Shown piece by piece: positions 1 to 7,292 of a stretch of DNA of 64,000 nt. Made by a program: the position numbers and the translations under genes. Source of the stretch: Mesorhizobium sp. NZP2077 (GTDB taxonomy: Bacteria > Pseudomonadota > Alphaproteobacteria > Rhizobiales > Rhizobiaceae); contig NZ_CP051293.1 of NCBI RefSeq assembly GCF_013170805.1, positions 2,858,001-2,922,000 on the forward strand, read 5' to 3'. How positions within the stretch are numbered: position 1 is the stretch's first letter; every line of letters starts with the position of its first letter. The notes beneath the pieces were generated by a model that had not been told where the DNA came from, ran no database searches, and saw nothing but the letters and a program-made list of their open reading frames with translations.

Positions 1-110
1 AGCAAGGTGCCGAGCACCAGGCTGATCAGCGACAGCACCACCGTCATGCCGAGGCCGCGCAAGGCGAGGGGATAGGAACCGGCGAGGCTGAGGAACTGTT
101 GCCAGATCAT
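1..110 (-). CDS. Amino-acid ABC transporter permease, N-terminal part only
   Basis: Only the first 36 codons are inside the window; the gene continues past position 1. It begins MIWQQFLSLAGSYPLAL and runs into a hydrophobic stretch typical of the first membrane helix of HisM/GlnP-type permeases. Its ATG overlaps the stop of the permease gene upstream in the ATGA arrangement (107-110), so the two are translationally coupled and probably form a heterodimeric inner-membrane channel. The family is inferred from the neighbour and the helix pattern, because the EAA loop is not visible. Confidence 0.8.
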   Translation of the reverse strand, partial: MIWQQFLSLAGSYPLALRGLGMTVVLSLISLVLGTL

Positions 111-778
111 GTCCGCGCCCCCGCTGTGCCGAGCCAGCGGCTGGACAGAACTGCCAGTCCTTTGAGGCAGTAGTAGAGCAGCAGGTAGAAGGCGGCGATG
201 GTGAGAAAGCCTTCCGCCGGCATGAAACGGTCGGAGGCGAGCAGTTGCCCGGCGCGCGTCAGTTCGGCGACCGAGATCAGCGACAGCAGGGCGGAATCCT
301 TGACCAGCACGATCGCCTGGCCGAGCAGCGGCGGGATCGTCACCTTGAAGGCTTGCGGCAGCACCACCAGCCGCATGCGCTGAACATAGGTCATGCCCGA
401 GGCGACGCTGGCTTCGACCTGGCCGCGCGGGATCGACAGGATGCCGGCGCGAATGATCTCGGCGATATAGGCGCCGCTGTTCAGGGACAGCGCCAGGATG
501 CCAACGACGAGTTCCGGCAGGACGAAGCCGAGCCGGGGCAGGCCGAAATAGAGGAAATAGAGCTGCGCCAGCAAGGGCGTGGCGCGCACGGCGTCGATAT
601 AGGCCTTGGCCGGGGCGCGAAACAGCCAGCCGCGCTGCAAATTCATGGCGCACAGCACGATGCCCACGACGAGCGCGCCGACGAAGGACAGCGCCGACAG
701 CCAGACGGTCGTGATCAGCCCCTGCCCGAACAGAGGCAGATATTCGACGATGGTGCGGAAACTGAAATTTTCGAGCAT
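107..778 (-). CDS. Polar amino-acid ABC transporter permease
   Basis: A 223-residue inner-membrane permease of the HisMQ/GlnP family. Several hydrophobic segments are visible, with the conserved LSLNSGAYIAEIIRAGILSI region followed by the cytoplasmic coupling loop around EASVASGM and PQAFKVTIPPL. It would carry a polar amino acid delivered by the binding protein encoded upstream at 883-1671. A perfect 17-bp hairpin (825-870) lies between the two genes. It overlaps the next permease by 4 bp. The ATPase of this importer is not in the window. Substrate is not determinable from sequence alone. Confidence 0.92.
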   Translation of the reverse strand: MLENFSFRTIVEYLPLFGQGLITTVWLSALSFVGALVVGIVLCAMNLQRGWLFRAPAKAYIDAVRATPLLAQLYFLYFGLPRLGFVLPELVVGILALSLNSGAYIAEIIRAGILSIPRGQVEASVASGMTYVQRMRLVVLPQAFKVTIPPLLGQAIVLVKDSALLSLISVAELTRAGQLLASDRFMPAEGFLTIAAFYLLLYYCLKGLAVLSSRWLGTAGART

Positions 779-824
779 CGTGGGTGAAGTCCCAGAGTGC
801 GGGAAGCGGCGGACGCAGCGAATT

Positions 825-870
825 CCGAGCGGCTTCGCGCGGCGCCTAAGATGCGCGCGAAGCCGCTCGG
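825..870. promoter_or_regulatory. Perfect intercistronic hairpin between binding-protein and permease genes
   Basis: Perfect inverted repeat with 17-nt arms (825-841 and 854-870) and a 12-nt loop, in the gap between the substrate-binding protein gene and the first permease gene. On the transcribed minus strand there is no T-run after the stem, so it looks more like an mRNA-stabilising or partially attenuating stem than a full terminator. This is a known way to make more binding protein than permease. On the plus strand it is followed by TTTTATT, but no plus-strand gene ends there. Confidence 0.7.
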
Positions 871-882
871 TTTTATTGCTGC

Positions 883-1671
883 TTAGTGATCCTTCTTCCA
901 GGCGTCGGAATTCACCCAGTAGTCGAGGTTCTTCTGCAGGCGGCCGTCGATGGTGACCTGGTTGAGGAACAGGTTCATCCAGATCAGCAGGTCCGGCTCG
1001 TCATAGCGGGTGGCGAAGGCAAGCGGCTCCTTCGACAGAAGATCCGGCATGATGGTGAAGCTGCCGGCCGGGTAGGCCGTCTGCTGGCCCTTGACCGCCG
1101 AGATGTCGTTGACGCCGCAATCGGCCTGGCCGTTGTTGACGGCGTCGAGCAGCAGCGGGCCGCCGCCCTTGTAGCTCTTGATGTCGGCATCGGGGAAGGC
1201 GGCCTTGGCTTCCTTCTCACCGGTGGCGCCGAGCAGCACGGCGATCTTGGTGCCCTTGGCCTTGCAGTCCTCGGTGGTCTTGAACTTGCTGTCGGCCTTG
1301 GTGAAGACGGTGCTGCCCGTATACATGTAAGGCGTGGTGAAGGCGACCTTCATGCCGCGCGCCAGCGTCGGCGTCATGTCGGCGACCAGCAGATCGGCCT
1401 TGCCCGAAAGCAGCGCCGGGATCAGGCCATCCCAGTCGAAGTCGAGGAAGGTGATTTTCACACCCATTTCCTTGGCCATCAGTTCGGCGAGTTCAACCGA
1501 ACTTCCGGTGCGTTCGCCATTGGCGCCGACCAGCGAGAAGGGCGGTCCTTGAGTCTGCACCGCAACCCGCAATTCGCCGCGCTTGGTGATCTCGTCGAGC
1601 GTTCCGGCACTGGCGGCGGCGGTCAAGCCCGCGAGCGCAAGTCCGGCGATGAAAAGTCTGGCAATCTTCAT
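883..1671 (-). CDS. Polar amino-acid ABC transporter substrate-binding protein
   Basis: A 262-residue periplasmic binding protein of family 3. It has a Sec signal peptide (MKIARLFIAGLALAG to the ASAG cleavage region) followed by LDEITKRGELRVAV, the classic start of this fold, and the ADLLVADMT hinge region. The ATG at 1671 was chosen because it gives the signal peptide and has a good GGAGG ribosome site 7 nt upstream; a longer reading frame continues upstream without signal-like sequence. It supplies the permeases encoded downstream. Two cysteines (TEDCKAKG and QADCGVND) could form a disulfide. Ligand unknown, perhaps lysine or a related amino acid given the dehydrogenase upstream. Confidence 0.92.
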   Translation of the reverse strand: MKIARLFIAGLALAGLTAAASAGTLDEITKRGELRVAVQTQGPPFSLVGANGERTGSSVELAELMAKEMGVKITFLDFDWDGLIPALLSGKADLLVADMTPTLARGMKVAFTTPYMYTGSTVFTKADSKFKTTEDCKAKGTKIAVLLGATGEKEAKAAFPDADIKSYKGGGPLLLDAVNNGQADCGVNDISAVKGQQTAYPAGSFTIMPDLLSKEPLAFATRYDEPDLLIWMNLFLNQVTIDGRLQKNLDYWVNSDAWKKDH

Positions 1672-1775
1672 TTTGGTATTCCTCCCTGTTGGATGTTGTT
1701 TTGCCCGCGGATTCCCTTGGGCGCTTTTTTGAGCGGCGGCGCCGTTTGCCGGCGGCAGCCACCGTTCGAAAATTC

Positions 1776-2936
1776 TCAGTCCCAGGCCACCGTTTCGGTA
1801 ACCTTGATGCCGCGCTTGGCCAGTTCGTCGAAGAAGGGTTCGTCGGGCACATGCAGCAGCGGGTTGAGCAGGCCCGGTGTGGTGATCTCGCGCCGCGCGA
1901 GCATCTGCGCCACGATGCTGGCGGGGTAGCCGACGCCGAGACTCATGCCGAACAGGCCGGAGGTCAGGTCGCGCTCGATGATCAAATCGGATGTCACTGT
2001 CTTGGCGCGGCCGTCGCCGAGGCCGGAAAAGACATTGCGCATCACGCACAGGTCCTTTTCGCCGGGGCCATATTGCAGTTGCGGGCCGAGCAGCCGGCCG
2101 AGGAATTCGCGCGGGCTGTTGGAGGTGCCGGGCACCTTGTCCTCGGACAGGAAACCGAGTTCCTTCAGCGGCGCCCAGAAGGCCGACCATCCGGGCCAGC
2201 GCAGCGTATAGCGGCCGGAGCGGCGCAGCCCTTTTGCCGCGGGAAGCATCTCGACATAGTGCAGCGCATCACCATTGGGGAAGGCTTCCAGCGTGCCGAG
2301 GCCGGCGACCTCGATCTCATGGATGAAATGACTGTCGTGCTGGCGGGCGGCCGGTACGGCGACGCGTTCGCCGTTCTCGATCATCACGCTGTCACGGTTC
2401 TGGCTGACCAGAACCATGTCGAAGTTCCAGCTCACCTTGTAGCAAAGCGGCTTCGCCATCGCCTTCGGCTCGGGGATGCCGCCGCAATAGGAATCGATCG
2501 CGGTGATCGTATCGAACTGTTTTGCGGCGCGGGCGTAGAGCACGAGGTCGATGCCGGGGTCGAGCCCGCATTCGGTCATAACAGACACACCGGCCTGTTC
2601 GGCGGCCGGCGCCAGGTCTGCGATGGCCTTGCCGTAATTGGTGGTGACCAGCGGCGTGCGGGTTGCGATCGCGACCTGCACCGCTTCGCGCATCAATGGC
2701 TGCGGCAGCAGATCGATGGCGGCGTCGGCATCGGCAAGCACATCGGCAAGCGCCGGTCCGATCGCGCCCTCAGGCACGACGAAGCGCACGCGGGCAAGGT
2801 CGGTCAGATCAGCCAGCCGGGCCGCACCATCGGGCGCGGTATCGACGCAGATCACCTCCTCGACACCGCTGGCGACGAGATCGGCGATGGCGGCCCGGCC
2901 TTGCAGGCCAAGGCCGCCGAGAACCGCGATCTTCAT
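1776..2936 (-). CDS. Saccharopine dehydrogenase-like oxidoreductase
   Basis: A 386-residue protein with an N-terminal Rossmann nucleotide-binding site (MKIAVLGGLGLQGRAAI, GxGxxG-like) and the saccharopine dehydrogenase C-terminal-type domain, seen in TECGLDPGIDLVLYARA and the YTLRWPGW segment. This family covers saccharopine, lysine and carboxynorspermidine dehydrogenases, so an NAD(P)-linked step in amino-acid breakdown is likely. It lies between the AsnC-type regulator (4-bp overlap) and the amino-acid importer. The context suggests uptake and catabolism of one amino acid under that regulator. The exact substrate is inference. Confidence 0.82.
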   Translation of the reverse strand: MKIAVLGGLGLQGRAAIADLVASGVEEVICVDTAPDGAARLADLTDLARVRFVVPEGAIGPALADVLADADAAIDLLPQPLMREAVQVAIATRTPLVTTNYGKAIADLAPAAEQAGVSVMTECGLDPGIDLVLYARAAKQFDTITAIDSYCGGIPEPKAMAKPLCYKVSWNFDMVLVSQNRDSVMIENGERVAVPAARQHDSHFIHEIEVAGLGTLEAFPNGDALHYVEMLPAAKGLRRSGRYTLRWPGWSAFWAPLKELGFLSEDKVPGTSNSPREFLGRLLGPQLQYGPGEKDLCVMRNVFSGLGDGRAKTVTSDLIIERDLTSGLFGMSLGVGYPASIVAQMLARREITTPGLLNPLLHVPDEPFFDELAKRGIKVTETVAWD

Positions 2937-3433
2937 GCTGGCTCCTTGCGGTCATCAGACCAGCAGCCTTCGGGAAGGCTGACCCATTTGTTGCAGGACG
3001 CCATGACGACGAAGGTCTCGCTGCGCACGACTTCGCCCGGCTCGCCGGCGCCCGGGATCAGCTCGCTGGTGACGCGGTAAAGATCGGCGACGTCGCCGGC
3101 CACGGTCACGTCGACGATGATGTCGAAGCGTCCGGTGACCACCGAAGCCGAGTTGACAAAGGGCAGTTCGGAAATGCGCTGCGCCAGTTCGCGGGCCCGG
3201 CCGCGCCCCTGGGCATTGATGCCGACAATGGCCGAGATCAGCTCGGGGCGCTCGGTCAGGTTCAGCAGTCCGACGATCTTGAGCAGATTGCGATCGAGCA
3301 AATTGCGCAGCCGCGAGCGTACCGTCGGCACCGAAATCGCCAACATCTCGGCGAGGCGGTTGATGCCCGGCTGGGCGTCCTGCGACAGCTGTTTGACCAG
3401 CCGCCGATCGGTCAGATCGAGATGTTCCCGCAA
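2933..3433 (-). CDS. Lrp/AsnC family transcriptional regulator
   Basis: A 166-residue regulator. The N-terminal winged helix-turn-helix is clear (LDLTDRRLVKQLSQDAQPGI then LAEMLAISVPTVRSRLRNLL), followed by the RAM ligand-binding domain with VNSASVVTGRFDIIVDV. An in-frame TGA just upstream leaves a TTG at 3433 as the only reasonable start. It overlaps the dehydrogenase gene by 4 bp. Lrp/AsnC proteins often sense the amino acid handled by their neighbours and repress themselves; inverted repeats in the upstream 170 bp (3441-3480) would suit this. Confidence 0.9.
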   Translation of the reverse strand: MREHLDLTDRRLVKQLSQDAQPGINRLAEMLAISVPTVRSRLRNLLDRNLLKIVGLLNLTERPELISAIVGINAQGRGRARELAQRISELPFVNSASVVTGRFDIIVDVTVAGDVADLYRVTSELIPGAGEPGEVVRSETFVVMASCNKWVSLPEGCWSDDRKEPA

Positions 3434-3440
3434 AAGTGCA

Positions 3441-3480
3441 CTCTTTCATAAAGAGAAAAAATGTTGGCAATATTTTTGCC
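3441..3480. promoter_or_regulatory. Candidate operator region of the AsnC-type regulator
   Basis: Two short perfect inverted repeats lie immediately upstream of the TTG start: CTCTTT-N3-AAAGAG (3441-3455) and GGCAA-N5-TTGCC (3466-3480). The surrounding 100 bp is clearly AT-richer than the coding DNA around it, as expected for a promoter. Lrp/AsnC proteins bind degenerate AT-rich palindromes and often autoregulate. The assignment is inference. The rest of the gap up to 3600 shows nothing else recognisable. Confidence 0.4.
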
Positions 3481-3600
3481 TATATGAAAATAAGCTACGG
3501 CATAGCTTTCTAGAAAGCAAGTCGTTGTTTTTAGCAGGGATGGCAATCGTGCGCTGGCCGGCGTAGGGTTGCGCCCGCCTTTCTGTCAGGGCTGTCTGGC

Positions 3601-4476
3601 TCAGGCCAGCGCCGCGGCGAGCAGCTTTGCCTGCGGCGTCAACTCGTCGAAGCTGCGGGCGCAGAGGTTGAGCTGACGCGTCGCCCAGTCGTCGCCGAGG
3701 CGCAGGCTGCGAAGCCGGCGGGCCGAGCGGCGCGTGGCACTTTCCGGTACGATGGCGATGCCGGCGCCTTGCGCGACCAGCCGGCAGACATTGTCGAGAC
3801 CGGGCACGCGGATGCGGATATGCAGATGGCCGCCAACCCGGGCGGCCTGGCGGGTAATGTGTTCCTGCAGCGCGTTACCGAGGCTGAGGCCAACAAAGGA
3901 TTCGCTCAGGATGTCGGCGAGGTTGACGGCGTGCTGGCCGGCGAGCCCCGGCCAGTTCCGCGCGGTGATCACCACCAGCCGGTCGACGAAGAACGGTTTC
4001 TGCTCGAGATGCGAAAGACCGGCCCAGGTGGCGGCAATGCCGAGATCGGCGCCACCGCTGGCCACTGCCTCGGCGATTTCGTGGCTGGGGCGTTCGTCCA
4101 GATCGAGGTCGATGCCGGGATGCGCCACCAAAAAGGCCGGCAGGATGTCGCGCAGCAGCTCGGCCGTGGCGGCGGTGTTGGCCATCAGGCGCACGCGGGC
4201 GCGCAGGCCGCCGGCATAGGCGCCGAGGTCGCCGGCCATTGCCTCGATCTGGTTCTGCACCGCGCGCGCATGATGCAGTAGCGCCTGGCCGGCGGCTGTC
4301 GGCACCACGCCGCGGCGGCGTCGTTCCAGCAGCGGCGCGCCGAGCCGCTGCTCCATGCCCTTGATACGGGCACTCGCCGAGGCCAGCGCCAGCCCGGCGA
4401 GTTCCGCGCCATGGGTGATGCTGCCGCGCTCGGCGACCAGCAGGAACAGCCGGAGATCGGTGAGATCGAAGCGCAT
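3601..4476 (-). CDS. LysR family transcriptional regulator
   Basis: A 291-residue LysR regulator. The helix-turn-helix is at residues 1-60 (FDLTDLRLFLLVAERGSITH, then ASARIKGMEQRLGAPLLERRRRGV), and the rest is the substrate-binding-like effector domain. The start at 4476 (MRFDLTDLRLF) fits the family; upstream in-frame sequence is low-complexity and not family-like. It is transcribed divergently from the TauE/SafE gene, with a 350-bp gap that carries a small open frame. Control of that exporter is the natural guess. Inducer unknown. Confidence 0.9.
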   Translation of the reverse strand: MRFDLTDLRLFLLVAERGSITHGAELAGLALASASARIKGMEQRLGAPLLERRRRGVVPTAAGQALLHHARAVQNQIEAMAGDLGAYAGGLRARVRLMANTAATAELLRDILPAFLVAHPGIDLDLDERPSHEIAEAVASGGADLGIAATWAGLSHLEQKPFFVDRLVVITARNWPGLAGQHAVNLADILSESFVGLSLGNALQEHITRQAARVGGHLHIRIRVPGLDNVCRLVAQGAGIAIVPESATRRSARRLRSLRLGDDWATRQLNLCARSFDELTPQAKLLAAALA

Positions 4477-4601
4477 TCTTTTGCTCCTGCGGGTCGCGCA
4501 GCTTCGGCTACAGCCTTCGTCCAGAACGAAGGCTGACAGCGCAACTTCCACATTGTGCGCGGGCCGCATGTCAGTCAAATCTTTTGCGATGGAGATTTTC
4601 G

Positions 4602-4808
4602 ATGAGCGAAAAAGCGACAGGCCGGCAAGGGCTGGGAATTCTTGAAAGCATGGCGATCGCTCTGGCGGTCGCCGTGGCTTCGCTTGCCATGGCGCAGGCG
4701 CAGCCCGGGTTGCGGGGATGTACGACAAGGGCCGCTTCAATCAGTCCCGATGCCGCGCCGGCGAAATCCAGGGATGCCGACGCGACGGACATGCTGCTGC
4801 ATGACTGA
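4602..4808 (+). CDS. Possible small exported protein (68 residues)
   Basis: An open frame starting MSEKATGRQGLGILESMAIA with a strong GGAG ribosome site 7 nt before the ATG, placed just upstream of the TauE/SafE gene and in the same direction. Residues 14-38 are hydrophobic and alanine-rich, ending AMAQAQ, like an uncleaved anchor or a signal peptide; the rest is polar. No family is recognised. It could be a leader gene co-transcribed with the exporter or a chance frame in the intergenic region. Kept because of the ribosome site. Confidence 0.35.
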   Translation: MSEKATGRQGLGILESMAIALAVAVASLAMAQAQPGLRGCTTRAASISPDAAPAKSRDADATDMLLHD

Positions 4809-4829
4809 TCCCATGGCGAAGGCGCGGTC

Positions 4830-5579
4830 GTGCTGAGCGTGGGCATCATCGCCTGGATCGGCGCCGTCTTTCTCGCTGCCGGCTTCGTCAAGGGCGTGGT
4901 CGGCATGGGGCTGCCGACCGTGGCGATGGGATTGCTGGCAGTGACGATGCCGCCGGCGCAAGCGGCCGCACTGCTGCTGATCCCGTCGCTGGTCACCAAT
5001 CTCTGGCAGTTGTTCAGCGGTCCCTCCTTCGCCGGGCTGTGCAAACGGCTGCGGACGATGATGGCCGGCATCATGCTCGGCACCGTCGCCGGGGCAGGGG
5101 TGCTCACCGGCGCACATGCGGGCGCGGCCTCGGCAGGGCTTGGCGCAGCACTTGTGCTTTACGCCGTTCTCGGCCTGCTCAAGCTTGGCTTCACCACGCC
5201 GGCGCGCCACGAGGTCTTGATGTCACCGCTGGTCGGCGTGGCGACCGGGCTGGTCACCGGCGCCACCGGCGTCTTCGTCATCCCGGCGGTGCCCTATCTG
5301 CAATCGCTGCGGCTGGAGAAGGAGAATCTCATCCAGGTGCTCGGCCTGTCCTTCACCGTATCGACGGCAGCCCTTGCCATCGGCCTGTTCAGGACAGGCG
5401 CGCTCGTATCGCCGACGGCGCAGCTTTCGGGGTCGATCCTGGCGCTGCTGCCGGCACTGGCCGGCATGTTCATCGGCCAGACGCTGCGCCAGACGATGAG
5501 CGTCGAGACGTTTCGCAAGGTGTTTTTCGTGGGGCTGCTGGCACTTGGAGCTTATCTTGCGTTGGAGGCCGCGCTCTAG
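4830..5579 (+). CDS. TauE/SafE family anion exporter
   Basis: A 249-residue membrane protein with the TauE/SafE signature near the start (AGFVKGVVGMGLPTVAMGLL) and its repeat in the second half (GVATGLVTGATGVFVIPAVPYL). About seven to eight hydrophobic segments are visible. The family moves sulfite, sulfoacetate or other organosulfur anions across the inner membrane. The start is a GTG at 4830; no in-frame ATG lies upstream. Pairing with a divergent LysR gene is common for this family and suggests substrate-induced export. The substrate cannot be told from sequence. Confidence 0.88.
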   Translation: MLSVGIIAWIGAVFLAAGFVKGVVGMGLPTVAMGLLAVTMPPAQAAALLLIPSLVTNLWQLFSGPSFAGLCKRLRTMMAGIMLGTVAGAGVLTGAHAGAASAGLGAALVLYAVLGLLKLGFTTPARHEVLMSPLVGVATGLVTGATGVFVIPAVPYLQSLRLEKENLIQVLGLSFTVSTAALAIGLFRTGALVSPTAQLSGSILALLPALAGMFIGQTLRQTMSVETFRKVFFVGLLALGAYLALEAAL

Positions 5580-5588
5580 CCCCCAGCG

Positions 5589-5774
5589 TCACGCAGCGTC
5601 CCACGGAGGCTTTGTCGTCATTGTACGGCGCAACCGGTGGTTCGGATCCTGCGGCGCGTCGAGACGCTCCAGAAAAGCAGCGTAGATATCCGGCTCGACA
5701 GTAAACATGACACGGTTGAGCAACGTGTCCTCAGTGGCGCGCTGCAACGCCTCAAGCACGAGGTCGTTGCACAT
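5589..5774 (-). pseudogene. Truncated DUF1778 (TacA-type) antitoxin remnant
   Basis: A 61-residue frame starting MCNDLVLEALQRATEDTLL with a good AAAGGAG ribosome site. The C-terminal half matches the toxin-wrapping tail of DUF1778 antitoxins (FTVEPDIYAAFLERLDAP then NHRLRRTM). Normal members are about 90 residues and begin with a ribbon-helix-helix DNA-binding domain, which is missing here. The partner GNAT toxin expected directly downstream is also absent. It may be an expressed orphan fragment or plain debris of a lost toxin-antitoxin pair. Confidence 0.6.
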
Positions 5775-5873
5775 GGATGGCTCCTTTCCTGCCTTTGACA
5801 GCATAGCATAGCGACAATGTCACTACGATCTGTCGGTCCCGCCGGTTGGTTTACCCGATAAAAAGTTGCGCCC

Positions 5874-6431
5874 TCACTCGGCAATCGACCGAATGGGCCT
5901 CGCCGGGTTGCCGCCGACAAGCGTGTTCGGGGGAACGTCCTTCGTCACCACCGAGCCCGCCGCGACAACAGAGTTTTCGCCGACCGTCACGCCGCCGATG
6001 ACCGTTGCGCCGGCGGCGATCCAGACGTTGCGCTCGATGACGATCGGCTTCGCGGTCGTGAAGGCGCGCCGCCGGGATGGTTCGAGGGGATGGTCCGATG
6101 TGATGAGGCTGACATTCGGCCCGATCAGCACATCGTCGGCGATGTCGAGCCCGCCAAGATCATAAAACGTGCAGTTCTGATTGATGAAGACATTGCGCCC
6201 GACGCGGATGTCGGCCCCGCCCGTCGTGTAGAAGGGCGGAATCAACAGGAAGCTGTCATCGACCTTTTTGCCAATGAGTTCGCTGAACAAGGCGCGGATT
6301 TCTTCCGCGTCATCGAACGTCAAGCGGTTGAGGTTGGCGGTGATCGCCATCGCCCGTTTGACGTCCGCCAGCATGGCCGCCGATTCCGGCGTTCTCCCGG
6401 CGATTATCCCCGTGCGATCCTCATGCGCCAT
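5874..6431 (-). CDS. Sugar O-acetyltransferase (NodL/LacA/Maa type)
   Basis: A 185-residue left-handed beta-helix acetyltransferase. Hexapeptide repeats run from about residue 70 to the end (IRVGRNVFINQNC, IGPNVSLIT, IAAGATVIGGVTVGENSVVA) and the family-typical SDHPLEPSRR loop with its catalytic histidine is intact. It would acetylate a sugar or lipo-oligosaccharide from acetyl-CoA. The ATG at 6431 has a GAGGAAAC ribosome site; a much longer frame upstream does not look like this family. NodL belongs to this group in rhizobia, but nothing nearby links it to nod genes. Confidence 0.9.
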   Translation of the reverse strand: MAHEDRTGIIAGRTPESAAMLADVKRAMAITANLNRLTFDDAEEIRALFSELIGKKVDDSFLLIPPFYTTGGADIRVGRNVFINQNCTFYDLGGLDIADDVLIGPNVSLITSDHPLEPSRRRAFTTAKPIVIERNVWIAAGATVIGGVTVGENSVVAAGSVVTKDVPPNTLVGGNPARPIRSIAE

Positions 6432-6553
6432 TCGCTGTTTCCTCAGGGGCGCGGTCGAACGAATGTTGGCGCAAGGCGGCCGCGCCGGGATGCGCCCCTG
6501 TCTGCTGTTTGAGCATGATTCCGAAAGCCGGTTCCAGCTCTCGGGGGCAGAGC

Positions 6554-7003
6554 TTACCGAACCACCAGTACCGGAATTTCGGTGTAGGACAGCACCTCCG
6601 CCGTCTGGCTGCCCAGAAGCAGCTTGCCCAGGCCGCGGCGGCCATGCGAGGCCATCACGATCAGGTCGCAGCCTTGCGCCTGCGACAGTTCCAGGATCGC
6701 TTCGGCCGGCCGTTTGTCCTCGACATGGATCACCTCGGCGGACACGCCGGCCGCGTCGGCAGAAGCCTTGCACTTGGCCAGAACCTCCTTGCCGTATTTG
6801 CGCGATTCTTCCTGGAAGACGGCCAGTTCATCGCCCGCCGCATAGCCGGCCATGGCGCCGCCCCAGGCGAAGATCGGGAATTGTTCCGAGACAGTGACGA
6901 AGGTGACGGTGGCGCCGATGCCTTTTGCCAGCGTGAGGCCATGGGTAACGCCCTTGTCGGCCAGTTCCGATCCGTCGGTGGCGATGAGCAGATGTTTGTA
7001 CAT
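6554..7003 (-). CDS. Universal stress protein (UspA family)
   Basis: A 149-residue single-domain Usp protein. It starts MYKHLLIATDGSELADKG, and the ATP-binding signature is at the end: GCDLIVMASHGRRGLGKLLLGS followed by TAEVL and IPVLVVR. The FAWGGAMAGYAAG insertion is typical of the long alphaproteobacterial Usp type. A perfect TTGAT-N4-ATCAA anaerobox lies about 107 bp upstream (7110-7123), so FNR/FixK control under low oxygen is likely. Usp genes are established members of such regulons in rhizobia. Confidence 0.93.
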   Translation of the reverse strand: MYKHLLIATDGSELADKGVTHGLTLAKGIGATVTFVTVSEQFPIFAWGGAMAGYAAGDELAVFQEESRKYGKEVLAKCKASADAAGVSAEVIHVEDKRPAEAILELSQAQGCDLIVMASHGRRGLGKLLLGSQTAEVLSYTEIPVLVVR

Positions 7004-7109
7004 GATGATCTGACCTGTTGTGCAAGGGCCGGCGCCCTTGGGGTGGCTGGAGCCTTGGAGCGGCTTATCCTGATATAAGTTCGCTACCGGCTTCATCACA
7101 GGGCCACCT

Positions 7110-7123
7110 TGATGCGGATCAAG
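7110..7123. promoter_or_regulatory. FNR/FixK anaerobox upstream of usp
   Basis: The sequence TTGATGCGGATCAA is a perfect match to the TTGAT-N4-ATCAA consensus bound by FNR, FnrN and FixK. It sits about 107 bp before the usp start codon, a distance that allows activation of a promoter with a moderate 5' leader. An FNR-type regulator is encoded in this window at 58484-59239. The identical 14-mer also occurs before the SQR-like gene (31628-31641). Confidence 0.75.
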
Positions 7124-7210
7124 GCCAGGCGCGTGGGGAGAAATCAAACCAATTTCAGGCGAGTCATAGCCCGCCATCAGCGATGCGGCCACCTGTCTGC
7201 AAACATTGCT

Positions 7211-7248
7211 GATCGAAAACGAATGGGCTGATCGCAAACGAATGGCCG
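7211..7248. repeat. Imperfect 19-bp tandem repeat
   Basis: Two adjacent 19-nt units (7211-7229 and 7230-7248), each beginning GATCG-AAACGAATGG, differing at about three positions. They lie between usp and the phosphodiesterase gene and run into the hairpin at 7244-7267. No function is apparent. Confidence 0.6.
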
Positions 7249-7267
7249 CCGAGCATGCCCGGCGGCC
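7244..7267 (-). terminator. Hairpin downstream of the phosphodiesterase gene
   Basis: A stem with GGCCGCCG and CGGCGGCC arms around a short centre, starting 26 nt after the stop codon of the minus-strand phosphodiesterase gene. The following minus-strand sequence has only a weak T tract (CATTCGTTTGC). It may act as a terminator or 3'-end protector. The strand is assigned from the neighbouring gene. Confidence 0.45.
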
Positions 7268-7292
7268 AATTGTGAAACGGTACGATCCGGGC

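Noticed and set aside
883..2190. 435-residue reading frame extending the amino-acid binding protein upstream
   Set aside because: The extra N-terminal part is arginine-rich, overlaps the dehydrogenase gene antisense and lacks a signal peptide; the ATG at 1671 with GGAGG gives a perfect binding-protein start.
5874..6431. Naming the acetyltransferase NodL
   Set aside because: The fold and length fit, but the family includes maltose and galactoside acetyltransferases and there are no nod boxes or nod genes nearby.
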